Shown: positions 22,400 to 34,696, counted from the stretch's first letter. The stretch: 64,000 bases of DNA from Oryzias latipes (GCF_002234675.1 NC_019866.2:23839455-23903454), one strand, 5' to 3'. Translations and numbers: made by a program. Notes: generated from the letters alone by a model not told the origin.

Positions 22400-23850
22400 G
22401 AAAAAAATAGTTGTTTTAAGATAACAACCAACTGTTTTACCGATAAAATGGCATAACTAAATAGATTACCGTATGAAGGCTTTCCTGTTATGTTTAAAAA
22501 AAGTCATTATTTTTTGGGAGTGGTTTTACTTTTGGATTTATTTTTTAACTTCGAGATGTTTCATTTTGTTTATACCAAATACTAATTTTAATCTATTCCA
22601 TGTTTTTATTTCATTAAATTAACATTTCTTTTTTTTTTTTTTACCTTAGTCTCTTTTCTGATATACATACCTCTTTTATACATTTTATCTCCACTGTTTC
22701 CCAGCTTGTTTGTGATTCTAATTTCTTTACATTCATTTTTTTCATTGTTTTTCTTTTAATGCTTTTATTTTATATTTTGTTTTGTGTGTTTGAATGGTGT
22801 TGTACCTGAAACACTTTGTGTTCATATGAAAAGTGCTGCAAAAGTCCAACAGTGCATCAGCTTCAACGTTAACTCTCCTGCACTTCCTCTGTTGTCCTCC
22901 TGAGGGCGCTGCTGTCCAACCAAAGTCCTTTCTAGTGAGCAAGGACAGCAGAGAAGCTGTTCCCTCCGCTGTGATGGTGTCACGCGCACTGGGGACGGGA
23001 TGAGCCCACAGAGAGGGTTATGGATCCAGAGGTGGGAGGTCTGATGGAGAATTTGAGTTTCACCAAATCTTTCTTTGCTTCAAAGCAAAGGAGACCAGTC
23101 AGTGTGTTTGATTTAATCTAAAAGGCCAGACAAACTGTGAGATGACTCACAGGTGGATGACTCACCCCCGCTGCTGTGTGTGCGTGATGTTTCTCCTAAC
23201 CCTTTCGCTCTTTACCACATTATCTCTGTCCTACGACTGCCCGGCGGCCTCCACCTCTGCAGCCTTTTTATTGGGTTCTTCTCTTCAGAACAAAAGCCTT
23301 TTTCTGCGTTTTCCAGCAGCCCAGGATGTGAAGGCTGCCTCCTGAAACGTATGCAGTGAAACACCTGTGTGTAAAATGTCTGTTTGGAAACGTGTGCACC
23401 TAAAGCGTCTGCTGTCGTGTTGGAACTGAGGCAGAACCAGTTTGTTTAGGGGATAACCGTGTGCTGGTCAGAAGACCGGAGGTGCAGGAAGAGACCAGAC
23501 CTCCTGTTCTGTTGATACTCCAAACACACACCACTCACAATAAGTTACTATGAAAAACGCTGTGGACGTGGTAAACACAGTTTCTGTTCAACTTCACAGA
23601 TGTTCAGGATATTGTGACAGACACACCTCATTGTGTGTTTTCCACATAATGGTCTCACTGGGTTCAGTATTTTGCCAAAACCAAAGAATTCTTAATAAAA
23701 AACCTTTTGAATGTCACAACCCTGTCAACATTGAACCAGGTTCATCATTCAAACAGCCTTGAACACACAACGCCGCTGAACAGCACCACCCGACCACCGC
23801 GCCAGCAGGTTGACAGACAGTCAGGTGTTGCAGGTGAACTTATCTCAAAG
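22400..23850. other. Intergenic, no gene seen
   Basis: AT-rich left part (poly-T near 22629) and a more mixed right part. Frames here are short and show no family resemblance. Confidence 0.4.
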
Positions 23851-23859
23851 TGTCATCAG

Positions 23860-24640
23860 CAGACTTGCATCAAGACTCTGAACTACAGAGTTTTTGACCG
23901 ACCTAGGAGAGGAGCCCCGCCCCCCAGTGACAGACCACAACCAGAACCAGAACCTAAGGAGCTATGACCTCAGACTTGGTCTAGCAAACGCCACACAGCT
24001 GCAGGCCCGACGAACCATTCAGAACCGACTCCACCACTTTGAATGGCATGACAGATGATGCTGCAGGTGACTCCACCCACACCAAGACACTGTTTGTAGT
24101 ACAGACCATGTGACCTTTGCACCAATGGTCTACGGTCCTGTTCACTGATGCACAAATGATGGTCGTCAGCGTTTCAGGAGAAGCGAGCAATACGCAGAGG
24201 TCAACATGATCTCCAGGGTTCAAATTGGTGGAGAAGGAGCAACAGTCTGGGCAGGCATTACCAGTCAGAGATAAATCATTTGGGTTACTGTAGATGGTCC
24301 AGTCACTGCAGGTTCTGACCTCAGAGACATCATAGAATCATCCGCATCCCTGAAATCCATCAGAACACCCCCCAACTTTCTGTTCATGAATGATAATGCT
24401 CCACCATATTGTCGCAGCTGGACTTCAGGAAGTGGGAGTGGCCTCATATGGTTTGGCCAGCAATGACCTCTGACCTGATCCAGTCTGGGTTCAGGTCTGG
24501 GAGCAGCTGAAGCAGAGACTGGATGATCGGACCCCCGAGTGACCTGGCAGAACTGCATGTAGAACTTGTGGAAGAGTGGACCGCCTCAGAACGACATCAT
24601 GAGGTTATTGAGGAGCAGGAACCATCGCTGTCATCGCAAC
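23860..24640 (+). pseudogene. Tc1/mariner-like transposase pseudogene
   Basis: Degenerate plus-strand transposase in several frames: a helix-turn-helix region near 23880-23940 (YRVFDRPRRGAPP), a central piece with [17 protein letters not shown] near 24216, FMNDNAPP near 24380 (the second catalytic Asp context), and EEWTASERHHEVIEEQ near the end. Stops and frameshifts break it throughout. It is a different family from the fragment at 3164. Confidence 0.65.
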
Positions 24641-24889
24641 AAATAGTGGGAAAACCCGCCACTGACATGGTCAATTTTTGTTTTTTTATGGCAATCTATA
24701 TTACTGTTGTAATTTTTGGGGTAGTAAATATCAAACTAATGATAAAAGTGTTTCTTTTCAAAAGGAATTTAGACATATTTGATTAAAATTTTGACCAAAT
24801 TGGAAAAGAACTCATGTAAATAACAATGTCCCTTAAGCTATTGTGAGGAGCATACTTGACAGCTGATCCTCAGCATCCCTGTCATTCTG

Positions 24890-25391
24890 TTAAAGTCCCA
24901 CTCCAATCATCTTCTGATCTATTTTCAAAGCGTTCCCTGAGATCTTTTAGTATGATGACGTCATTTTTCAGCCAAAATTAAAAAAAACTGTGTCGTTTTC
25001 TGGGACATAGAGTCTGCAGAGCGACAGGAGTTCATTAGAACTTCACCTCTGAGCTGGGGACCATTGGTGCGGAGAAAGCGTGCCTGACTGTAAATCATCT
25101 CATTGTTTACACTCTCTCCCACTAGCTTACAGCTCTTGTCTGTTGGTGGATGTACTGGAATGGGGCGGAGCCGGAAGCTTGTGACCTACTGATTGTAGCA
25201 CTTATGTCACAGCTACAAGCTTTGACCTTTCTTTAATCTGCTCCTAATTTGTAATGATTTGAATGAGGAAATACTCAGAGGTGTAATTTTAAGCTTGATT
25301 TTTTAAAATATCATGTCCTCCATCATTGGAAAATGACACAAGAACAGGTTAAAACACCAAAAACATGATTCTTATTGGAGTGGATCTTTAA
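24890..25391 (+). mobile_element. TTAAAGTCCCACTCC-type MITE, copy 1
   Basis: About 500 bp with inverted ends TTAAAGTCCCACTCCAAT and ATTGGAGTGGATCTTTAA. Internal blocks (GGACATAGAGTCTGCAGAGC, ATTAGAACTTCACCTCTGA) recur at 42517 and 46150, and a reverse copy lies near 28577. It has no coding frame. Confidence 0.65.
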
Positions 25392-25702
25392 CACAATTTT
25401 TCTTGAATGTCGCAACTGTGATGTGGTTGTCTGTAACATAGAAACCAGCTCATAAAAAAAACAGCAACAAGACGGTGAATGTATAACTGAAAACACGAAG
25501 ACCTATAGATCATATGAGCAATCACATAATTCTCCCCTGAGAAGAAGAACACACCAACAACAATAAAAAATTTAAATGGACAGACAGGAAATAACTGTGA
25601 CATTACAGGGACTTTATCACACAAACACACCATACCGTTAATGTTATCTCCCAGAAACAGCAAAAGTACAACAAAAAGACAGCTAGCTGATCAGACTAAC
25701 TA

Positions 25703-26092
25703 TTATTGGACTGAAAGGACACTAGTAATAATTGAGTGAAAGAACAAACAAGAACTTCCAGTTTTCAGTAACCTGTACTCAAGTGGATGAGGGATCCGTA
25801 GTTGGCAACCGGGTTCTCTGACACCCAGACGCCTCTGAAACAGACTCACTTCAGCAGGAGAAAAATGTGGACCGATGAACGTCTGCTCTTCAAAAGACGT
25901 GATTCTCCCTTTTGAAAGCTGAGCCTTTGGTACCAACACCTGCTGAAACAGCTGCTGCTCTAAAACATCTGCATCAAAAACATTTACATGTGAAGCATTC
26001 ACACCTGCGGTGTCTGCGTCTGAAGCCTTTGTTCTGAAACAGCTGAATCTAAAATCTGCACATCTGCATTGTGTGCATCTGTTTTGAAACAC
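25703..26092 (-). other. Unassigned 129-codon open frame
   Basis: The frame reads in part LVPKAQLSKGRITSFEEQ and SPAEVSLFQRRLGVREPG. It is not recognised. It ends close to the Harbinger-like MITE at 26129 and has no clear splice context. Probably a chance frame or part of an unclassified repeat. Confidence 0.15.
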
Positions 26093-26128
26093 CTCCTCAA
26101 CTCTACCGCATTAGAAGACTCTACCTAA

Positions 26129-26773
26129 AGGCCCGTACACACCGGGACGAATATTCGCCAGCGTTTTTCGCCACGTTTTTTGTGTTCACACCCAGGCGAT
26201 TTTCGCTGACGATGAGCCGAGCGAACATGCAATTTCATTCCCTGACATTAGATGGCGCTTAATGTAAACAGAAATACTCCTGTACACAAGGTGGCGCTGC
26301 GCAACTTTAGGCTTCTTAAAGTCGCTTTTCACTCAGAAGAAGAGAGCAAGTATTTACGCGCTTGTCAGAATCATACAAAGAAAACATGAATATTTCAAGC
26401 ATCGAGGATATTTTAGAATGTCCGTCATTATTTCTTCGCGGCAGTGTAGACGCTACTTGACGTCTATCTTCTTCGCTGGTATGTGTGCTCAGCAAGGCAG
26501 TTTTGTGTTTGAGCGCCCCCAAGTTGTGTTTTACTGTAACTTCAGAAGCTCCAGACACGTGTGCAAAAGCGCCATTCTCATTGGTCGAATAGATTTCGAC
26601 GCGACGCGTCGGAAAGAAAAACGAACCCGAGGCGTTTTTTTTTTTTGACGCTTTGACGCGTGGCGTTTTTTCGCGTCGGTGTGCACACTCACATTGGTGC
26701 CCTTTGTTTAGCCACGAGGCGATAAACGTCAGCGAAAATCGCCGGCGAAATTCGTCCCGGTGTGAACGGGCCT
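26129..26773. mobile_element. PIF/Harbinger-like MITE, 645 bp
   Basis: Inverted ends AGGCCCGTACACACCGGGAC and GTCCCGGTGTGAACGGGCCT, flanked on both sides by TAA (26126-26128 and 26774-26776). Three-base TWA duplications are typical of PIF/Harbinger. The interior is CpG-rich with nested inverted repeats such as CGACGCGACGCGTCG and has no transposase. Confidence 0.75.
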
Positions 26774-26999
26774 TAAGGAATGTCACAAAAGCTGAATTGG
26801 TCTTTTTTTTAACCTGTTCATTTATCTAGGATTTGTAATTTACTTTTTTTGAAACATCTTTATGTTGTAAAACATAAGAAGTGAAGGACTGAGAACGAAG
26901 CGAAATGACAATATAGATGACCTCTGACCGTCCACTCTGTCAGCCAATCGGCAGCTCTTTGCTTTAAAGATCTGCACCAATCTGTGGAGCCCAGGAGGC

Positions 27000-28570
27000 A
27001 CCTGAGGATGAGAGGCCTGACTTGGGCCGGTCTCCATGGTAACAGCATCCTTGCCAGAGGAGCTCTTTCCTTCGTTTTCACGTCCCTCCCGTCCACTCGA
27101 GCCTCCTGCGCTGTTTTTCTTCTCGCTGTCTCTCGCCAGCCTTCACATTGTCACTCTCCTCTTTTCCTGCCGTCCTCCTCCTCCTGCTCCTCCTTCTCCA
27201 CACAGATCTGTATTTCAGTCATTCTGTGTGAAGAGGAAAGATATTTATATCCTCAGCCTCGACTGCTTAGGCCTCTTCCAGAAAGGTGTTAAAACTGTCT
27301 GTAAGCCGTGTGCCAGTATACTCTAATACTATCGTCTTTGTCCCTTTTCCCCAGAAAGACAAAAGTCAAAGGACCAAATCATATTGGGCTAATTTGCAGG
27401 GTATCTATGGTGATAAAGTCTTTTGAACACTTTGTCTTGTCTCACCTTAAAGCAATTATTCTGGATGTAGTGCAGTTTGATAAAAAAAGAAGCCAACAGA
27501 TCTATTGATTATGCTGTTGACCTGAACTGTCATTTCATCCTCCCTCATCCTGTCCCACACAGAGACTGTCTAACACCATAATTCCAGCCCTGCTCCCAGA
27601 AAAAGGCCTCCATGCTTTATGTGCCTGAGTCGCATACAGGTGGATCCCATACGTCCTGACAGTTGTTCATGAAGCTGTGGAAACATGTCTGTGACCCCTG
27701 GACGATCAGGAATCTCCACCAGGCTTCATCCTCTCACCGCTGCAATCCTCTCCGTTCACCAACAGCTGCACGTCTGGACAGCTGACTGTCAAACACCTGA
27801 TGAAAGCATCCTCATCATCTGCATCTTGGATGGACAGAAGCCAGCCTATACAAAAAAGAGATAGACCATCTGAATTCAGGGTGCAGTTTAAGCAGCATGG
27901 AGCTCAGTTATTTTTAGAACGTTGTTGGGTATTATGTATTTTGACAGTTTGTTCAAATACAAAAGCAAAATATCTTTAAACGGCCTTTTCTTATTGTGCT
28001 CCAATGAAAACCATCCAATTTTATCCAATCCTGAGAACAATTAAAATGTGATTTCATCCCTACAGGAATTACTCAACAGCTGAAGGATGGATCAGCCGTT
28101 TGCCCCACTGACCAGTTAAATGTTTGATAATTTCATGGACTGGTCTGTATCAGGCTGAAGTTGGAGCCACAGTTTATTAGCTTTCACTTTGACAATTAAG
28201 AGAAAAGTTAAAGCCAAATCTATTAATCCCTTCAAAATTGGTCCTACAGAAGATGAAGATGCAGCAAAACAAAGTTGCCTGTTTGTGAAATGTGTTTTTT
28301 GATTTGAGAGAACCCATTCAAGGCAATATTAAAGGGTTGGGTTTTTTTTTCCTAAGAAAAACGAAAACACCAAGAAACTAAAACACTAAAACACCCAGTT
28401 AAATATAAAAACATAATTGGGTAAAGATTGAATTAAAATGATCAACACGTAAAACCTTAAATTTCTTTTTCCAACTAAAACAAATGTGTAAACCTGTCTG
28501 AATTGGTCATTAAATTGTTTTTTGACCACAACTTAAACTTCAAATCAATCACTGCAGCTTTTCTGTATTT
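27000..28570. other. Intergenic, no gene seen
   Basis: Mixed sequence with a C/T-rich stretch at about 27080-27220 and AT-rich remainder. Short frames only. Confidence 0.4.
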
Positions 28571-28576
28571 GAATCT

Positions 28577-28962
28577 CTTAAAGACCCTCTCCAGTGAAAA
28601 CCGTGGTGTTTTAACAAGTTCTTGCAGCATTTTGCTCATTATGGAGAACAAATATATATATATATATTGACTTATTTATAATAAAGATTAAAACAACATT
28701 TCTGAGTATTTCTTTATTTAAATCATAGCGAATCAGGAGCAGATGAAAAATAAGAAAAACTTCCATCAATGCAACATTTAGAATTTGGCTCACTATAGTC
28801 TGAGTCTTCAAAGCCTTTAAATCCTTGAGACATGCTGGAAGTTTTGTGAACTGGGAGACTTCTCTTGGTTTAATAGACAAATATAGCCAGCATCATCATG
28901 TAACAACTGAAAGGAATTGTTATTGCTTTAAAGGACAATTGACTTTCACGTGTCCTTTAATG
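28577..28962 (-). repeat. TTAAAGTCCCACTCC-type MITE, reverse diverged copy
   Basis: TTAAAGACCCTCTCCAGTG at the left and CATTTCTGAGTATTTC inside match copy 1 in reverse. The right border is unclear; a TTAAAGGACA...TGTCCTTTAA pair at 28930-28962 may be another end. Confidence 0.4.
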
Positions 28963-29830
28963 AGGAGGTCATCGGATTGTCCCTCTCAACTAAAGCACGC
29001 CCTCACAGTTGATGAATTACACTTAAGTCATTTCAGAAGTTTTTGTTTTTTAAGGACAGCAACCATTCAACCACCTTTTGAAAGGTTTTAGCACTCTGCT
29101 TTAAAATAATAACACTGTTTTAGCCACAAAGAGTGCATTCATGTTTTTTTTATTTTCTGCCACCTAAACTGCCTTTCGAATGTTTCCTGTACTTTTTAAA
29201 TCAAAATTTCCCTTTTAAAATATATGTCTGACATAAAATTGTATCATTATCTATCTGCTGAGCTCCCATCACTTTATTACACAACCCGTAAAGGTTACAA
29301 TTTTCACTTTATCCAATGAAAACATGCTTGGAACTGGACTGGGCCCAACACAGATTTGTTTTAACTGTTTGCATGTAAGAGAAATTGGAGATTTGCAGTA
29401 TGATATTACGAGTTCTTGACTTAGCTGACTCGGCTGCAGTTTTTGGAATGTTTGACTGGATTTCTTTTTCTTATGGAGCTTTTTTGTTTGTGAGGAAACT
29501 CGTGCGGTCTTCATTTCTTAGATCTGAGGAAATACATTGATCAACAGACTCGTGACTTCAGTCAGTCTGGCTGGAATAAACCTTTTTTTTGTCTGATTCA
29601 ACTTGCGATGAATAGTCAGGAGAACTAAACTTAGAAGCCAATCTGTTCTTTCTTATGATATTTTTCTTAAGAGGGACAACAATATGTTAAACGTTTTGAT
29701 GTTGGACAACCATAAATAATGCAATATACTTTTGCAGGAGTAAAAGCCAATATGTTTTTGTTTTTATATCATGCAGGAGGTTGGAAACAAGGCATTCCTA
29801 CAAAGGAACATTAAAAGATGATAAAATAGT
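28963..29830. other. Intergenic, no gene seen
   Basis: AT-rich sequence without recognisable features. Confidence 0.4.
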
Positions 29831-30082
29831 AGGGCTGCACTGTGGCGCCTCCCAGTGAGAAGGTGCTGGTTGGAATCCCAGCTGTGCGGAGTGTGCATGT
29901 TCTCCTCCTCCAAAAACATGCTTCATAGGTTAGTTGGTGATTCTAATTTGTCCCTAGATGGGAATGTGAGCCTGTGTAGTTGGCACTGCGACACACTGGC
30001 AACCCATCCACTGTGTGTCCTGCATTCACTCCAGCAACGTTGTGACCCCAAAAGGGCTGAAGTGGGTTTAGAGAATGGATGG
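29831..30082 (+). mobile_element. tRNA-derived SINE, diverged
   Basis: Starts GGGCTGCACTGTGGCGC, has a decayed B box (GGTTGGAATCC) and the downstream landmarks GGTTAGTTGGTGATTCTAA and AGAATGGATGGA of a widespread teleost SINE-like repeat. A better-kept relative lies at 33443-33734. Confidence 0.6.
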
Positions 30083-30295
30083 ACCAGAAAAGACAGCGCT
30101 TTAAGGAATGAATAATAACTGTTCAACTGTATGTCACAAATTACAACTCAAGAATATCTGAATTAGGATAAAGTGGAGGACTAAAATGTATTGTTTGGGC
30201 TGTCATATTCAACATCTACATGATTATTAAAGCAAAGTGCTGCAACTGTTTTATCTGAATTCAACACTTAAGCAGATTTAAATAATCCGAAATTG

Positions 30296-30412
30296 CCCGG
30301 TTAGTGAAGGTTGCGTCAGGAAGGGCATCCGGCGTAAAACATTGCCAAATTTATCATGCGACTTGTTTGCTGTGGCGACCCCTGATGGGAGAAGCCGAAA
30401 GTGGAAGGAAGG
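30296..30412 (+). repeat. Dispersed retroposon tail repeat
   Basis: GTCAGGAAGGGCATCCGGCG followed by GCTGTGGCGACCCCTGATGG and GCCGAAAG. The same block lies in reverse at 14341 and partly at 41168-41205. Confidence 0.5.
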
Positions 30413-30640
30413 AAATACAGAATTTAGACACGGGTTGAAATTAGTATAAGATTATTGATAAATGATTATTACATTATACGATGCCATATAATATTAGACA
30501 ATGACTGCAGCAAAAACTTTCTAGGAGTTTGAGTGGCTCTACAAGAAATCCCGCATTCGGCGCGGTCCTTAAACGCAACACAGAGAGGAAGAAAGGCGCG
30601 TCTGTCTCCCTGACTTTCTCTCTCTCAGTTTTCGTCGAAT

Positions 30641-30650
30641 CTATTTTTAG
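30641..30650. promoter_or_regulatory. MEF2 consensus site
   Basis: CTATTTTTAG fits the MEF2 consensus YTA(A/T)4TAR exactly. It lies at the edge of a CpG island, 15 bases before a CACGTG E-box. Confidence 0.55.
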
Positions 30651-31037
30651 CTCAGCAGACTGGTCACGTGGCAGGATGACGTCGGTAATGTTGTTGTCGG
30701 TAGAGTGCGCGAGCGCGGAGGAGGGGCAGAGACTGTCAACATGGAGGTGTTGAAGCTCCCGCCTTTCAGCTGCAGCTTCTCCTGAAGCCCGGAGGCCGTC
30801 TGCGGGGGCCGTCAGCGGGCCTTGGGAGGGGGGACACGCCGACCCCTGGGTGGACAGCGAGCCCCGGCCGCTCTCAGGGGCCGACGGGAGTTCACCTCAA
30901 CCTCGCCGACATCCACGCCACAGAAAGCACCGTGACGCAGAGAGGAGCGCGCGCGGGTGTGCGCGCGCGCAGGACTACTGCGAATGCGTGCGTGTCGCCT
31001 GTGTTCCTACAGAGTGGCGTTTGTGCCGTCGAGCCGC

Positions 31038-31045
31038 TGACGTCA
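31038..31045. promoter_or_regulatory. CRE (CREB/ATF) consensus
   Basis: The full palindromic TGACGTCA lies inside the CpG island. A related TGACGTCG is at 30677-30684. Confidence 0.5.
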
Positions 31046-31731
31046 TCTCTACGACCCGCGTCCTCTCCCGGAACGTTGGAGTGTCCTCGTGGCCGGACCG
31101 ACAGATGCTGACAGCTGACCACCTGGAGACGGGTAACTAACGCCGTTTGACCGGGACTTCACCGGCTTTAGTCTGCGGCCGGTTAGTGGGACTGGAACCG
31201 GTCCAGGCTGCATCTGTTCCAGGGGCGCTACAGCAGAGCGGGCACGGAGGGGCCCCCAAGTAAAGTGGTCTCTCCGGCTTGAGGTCCCCTTCACCTGTCC
31301 TGGGTGCTAATTAGTGGATTTGAATGAGCGATCCTCTAAAAACCTTCAGATTCATAAAAATGTCTTTTGCATCTTTATAAATAGCAAGCTGCTTTGCGTA
31401 AATGCACGTGTGTTCTCTGCCTCCTTTGATCCTTCAAAGGGCCATGGCAATGAGAGATGGACCTTTGTACTCACGTTACCGTGTCTTCATGCTTTACCGA
31501 GGGGATGCTGACAGAGGAGAAACATCAGCTCAGACAGGACAATTAACTTAGGAAATCTTTACTATTGTGAGTTCTGGGTGTTTCGTAGCGTCCAAATTCT
31601 CTGGAATTGCTCCAGAAACCAGCTAGTATTATTTAGTATTATTTCACAGAGAAATACATTGCTGTGTTTCGTATTGTAGACTTATCTTTACTGCGTGTCA
31701 CAGACCATCACTCCTTCGGTTCTGGCTCTGA

Positions 31732-32188
31732 TGCTGCATTCACCCCAAGCATGTCATGCGGAAATTCTGGAATGCGGGTATAGTCCATAGTGTTCACACT
31801 GGACAAGCAAGAAGGGGATTCTTGTTCTTCTTCTACTGTTTACTAGCGCATGTCCGCCACCTACAGTTAAGATGCTTTGTGTGAAACGTTAAAGCAGAGC
31901 AAAGCTCACAAATCTGCCTCCAGGCTTTTTCTTTTCCAGATCTATTCTGATATATATCGGTGTCATAGAATTCCGGCTGGACACAAATCGCAATGATGAA
32001 TTTCTCCTCCATGATCAACTTTTAAGTGGTTGGCACGTCTGTGAAACCGTCCCAACGTCATCACCAGATCCGAGTCCCTGATTGGTTCGACCTGGTTTAG
32101 CTTGTAATGCACGTGGGGCCCGGAAACTGACTCTTCATTGGAAGTGTCTACTTGAACGTGCGTTTCCGAGGGTGGTGTGAGCGTAGCT
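31732..32188. mobile_element. Harbinger-like MITE, imperfect
   Basis: The left end TGCTGCATTCACCCC and right end GGTGTGAGCGTAGC form an imperfect inverted pair related to the clearer element at 61423-61987. The target duplication is not clear. Confidence 0.4.
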
Positions 32189-32587
32189 TTAGCCTCATAG
32201 GATTGCAGTATAATAATTATAGTATATTTACCAAATCTCTGTAGTTACTCAAAGTTCTATCTTAATAACGCAACTTGCTGAAGGTAAAACCAAACACAAT
32301 GATGCTCAACTGTATGTTCACATCAGCTTCTATGAGTTTTTATTTTTTGCCACCGAACGACACTTTTTGTTGTGTAAATCGTTGAGTTGTCTCACGCTCA
32401 GTTCTCAGTTCATATGAGCGCCAACACAAAAGTGGTTCGGCACCAGATCTCACATCAGCACCTCATGTTGCAGCTGGAGGTTCGGGCGGCTGAAGGGTGG
32501 TCGGTTCTGTCACTGCAGACAGATTTTCCTCTCTTTTTTTCAGCTTGTTTCATTCTTACCTGTCTTCATTTCACTGCACAAAACCTG

Positions 32588-33108
32588 ACGTGGCCGTAGT
32601 CACAGCTGCCCTTACGAGTGGATATGTGGCGTTTGCGGTGGCCCGCCTGAAATATCCAGGGTTGTAGAGCGCTCTGGGAGCCCATTGAGAAAAAAATATT
32701 TCTGCACATTTTTTCCTGTGGACATGTTGCGAGTGACAGGTCGTAGTGAACACCGATACAACATTTGAGAGGAAGTAGGGGGAAATAGGTAAAACACAGG
32801 TATGTTCTGTTGGTGTCCTATGAATGTCTGATAAGAACTGTAGTACGGTGGAGGGACACCTAACCACAGCATCACCGTACGTCACAAGTGTGTGCAACTT
32901 TTATCATCCTTAACGTCTTGATACATTTACAACATGCACAGCAATGGTATGTTTCATTTTCAATACATCCCTGGAGGTGGTCGCACGAGCCTCAAAAGAA
33001 CTGCAAGACACCCGTGATCCTTTTAGGACCCTCTACGGTCCTGGAAAACCGAAACCCCACAGCCCTCGTACAGGTCAACCCTCCGTATGGGTGCGTGTGA
33101 CCGAGGTT
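32588..33108 (+). repeat. Dispersed repeat, copy 1
   Basis: Shares ordered blocks with 53812-54486: GTAGTCACAGCTGCCCTTACG, TGTGGACATGTTGCGAGTGACAGG, ATGGTATGTTTCATTTTC, GGAGGTGGTCGCACGAGCCTC and GGACCCTCTACGG. Ends facing each other are rich in CCCTYACGRGT-like inverted text, suggesting a DNA element, class unknown. Confidence 0.55.
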
Positions 33109-33442
33109 TAAACTAGATTTGTCAGGTACGTCTAAGTTTGAATCAAACAAGCTGTTTAAAAACAGCCCTTTAATGTCTAAGGGATGTTGATTGAAGTGAA
33201 GTTGCGTCTAAACGGCTTATTGAAACTAATCAGCTCACGTGAGATAAAGAGAAACCAGAGCCGTCTGCTCTGCGTCTTCTGATCTGGGGCAGAAGGTTGG
33301 TGGTGAAAAGTGGACACTTCACCGTTATCTCAGCTTTGAAGCTCACCACAGAGAAAACAAAACCAAGACAAGAAGTGGATTGTTTCACGGATTAGTGAAA
33401 AAGAAAAGGTCTTGAAGATGTGAGACAGACTCTGACAACTGT

Positions 33443-33734
33443 GGGGTTGCACAAAGGTGTAGTGCTTACCCCACGGTGAGAAGACCCTGGTTCGAATCCT
33501 GGATGGATCTTTCTGTGGGTTTGGTTTGTTCCAGAGCACTCCCGCTTCCACAGTCCTGAAGTAGGATTCAAAGGTTGATTTGTGACTAAATAGTTTCTTA
33601 AGTGTGTCTGTGTGTGGCGATGGATTGTCCACTTGCTAAGGATGTGCCTTACCTTCGCCCTACGGTAGCTGGGATGGACGTCAGTAACCCCTGTGACTCT
33701 GCACAGGACAAAGTGGGTTTAGAAGCTGGATGGA
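33443..33734 (+). mobile_element. tRNA-derived SINE
   Basis: GGGGTTGCACAAAGGTGTAGTG start with an intact B box GGTTCGAATCC at about 33491-33501, then the TCTTTCTGTGGGTTTG and CTGGATGGAC landmarks of the same family as 29831. Not a functional tRNA gene. Confidence 0.65.
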
Positions 33735-34261
33735 CAAACTGCTGTGAAATCACAGATCTGCTATCAACACATGAACACTCCTCACACAACAAAGTGAGTA
33801 GTTCTAAATGGGTTCTACTTATTTGTCCATTGAGTTGACCAGAACTTTAAATGGGTACTGTGAGAGCTGAAGAGCAGAAACTTGACACATGCTAAGTAGG
33901 CCTGGGCGAAAAATCGATTGAATGAATTAATTCGAATTTTTTATTCCGGGTGATTTCAAAAATAACTAAGTCAAGTTTTTATGTGGCGGGTTTTTGGCTC
34001 CCCAGAGCTTCCGTAGCGCTAGTTTTACACGGCAGTATGGCACGCGACAAACAACAACCTTTCCTAAGAAAGGAATAAAATCATCTGTTGTTTGGACCTG
34101 GTACGGGTTTACTGCCACAGACGTGGAGGAAGAGACCCCCCCCCCCCCCCCACGCTGCAACATTTGCCTAAAGCCCATCGCAGTCAAAGGCAGCAGCACC
34201 ACAAACCTATTCCAACACCTGGGGGAAACCTGTTATACTGTTCTCCTTCCCTCCGTAACAC

Positions 34262-34621
34262 CACTCACTCACTCACTCACTCACTCACTCACTCACTCAC
34301 TCACTCACTCACTCACTCACTCACTCACTCACTCACTCACTCACTCACTCACTCACTCACTCACTCACTCACTCACTCACTCACTCACTCACTCACTCAC
34401 TCACTCACTCACTCACTCACTCACTCACTTAATCACTCACTCACTCACTCACTTAATCACTCACTCACTCACTCACTCACTCACTCACTCACTCACTCAC
34501 TCACTCACTCACTCACTCACTCACTCACTCACTCACTCACTCACTCACTCACTCACTTAATCACTCACTCACTCACTCACTTAATCACTCACTCACTCAC
34601 TCACTCACTCACTCACTCACT
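34262..34621 (+). repeat. (ACTC)n tetranucleotide array, about 360 bp
   Basis: Roughly 90 units of ACTC with five interruptions of the form ACTTAATC. The array has no stops in any plus frame, so it reads (THSL)n, and the BED-finger frame runs straight into it. Confidence 0.97.
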
Positions 34622-34665
34622 CTTGCGCGGCACGCGCTCATTCCTCTTTCACACGCTGCGTGCTG

Positions 34666-34666
<1 letters not shown>

Positions 34667-34692
<26 letters not shown>
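34667..34692 (+). repeat. (AC)n microsatellite
   Basis: About 13 AC repeats shortly after the ACTC array, inside the same hAT element. Confidence 0.95.

Positions 34693-34696
<4 letters not shown>

Larger units (their letters stand above)
30540..31260 (+). promoter_or_regulatory. CpG island, candidate distal promoter
   Basis: About 700 bp of dense CpG and high GC in otherwise AT-rich intergenic DNA. It holds a MEF2 consensus (30641-30650), a CACGTG E-box (30665-30670) and a full CRE, TGACGTCA (31038-31045). A donor-like GG|GTAACT lies near 31132. The nearest intact gene in sense is hdac5, 13 kb downstream, so a non-coding first exon of hdac5 could start here. An unseen gene on either strand is the alternative. 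Confidence 0.5.

Noticed and set aside
24890..25391. GC-richer patch near 25150 as a promoter
   Set aside because: It lies inside a dispersed MITE copy with relatives at 42517 and 46150.
30721..30780. Short frame starting ATGGAGGTGTTG in the CpG island as the start of a gene
   Set aside because: It stops after 14 codons with no following coding exon recognised; at most a leader ORF.
33491..33501. tRNA gene suggested by a B box
   Set aside because: No cloverleaf or anticodon arm; the sequence continues into SINE body landmarks. The same applies at 60149 and 42357.
34257..34621. CRISPR-like array
   Set aside because: The units are 4 bp without spacers, in a vertebrate genome.
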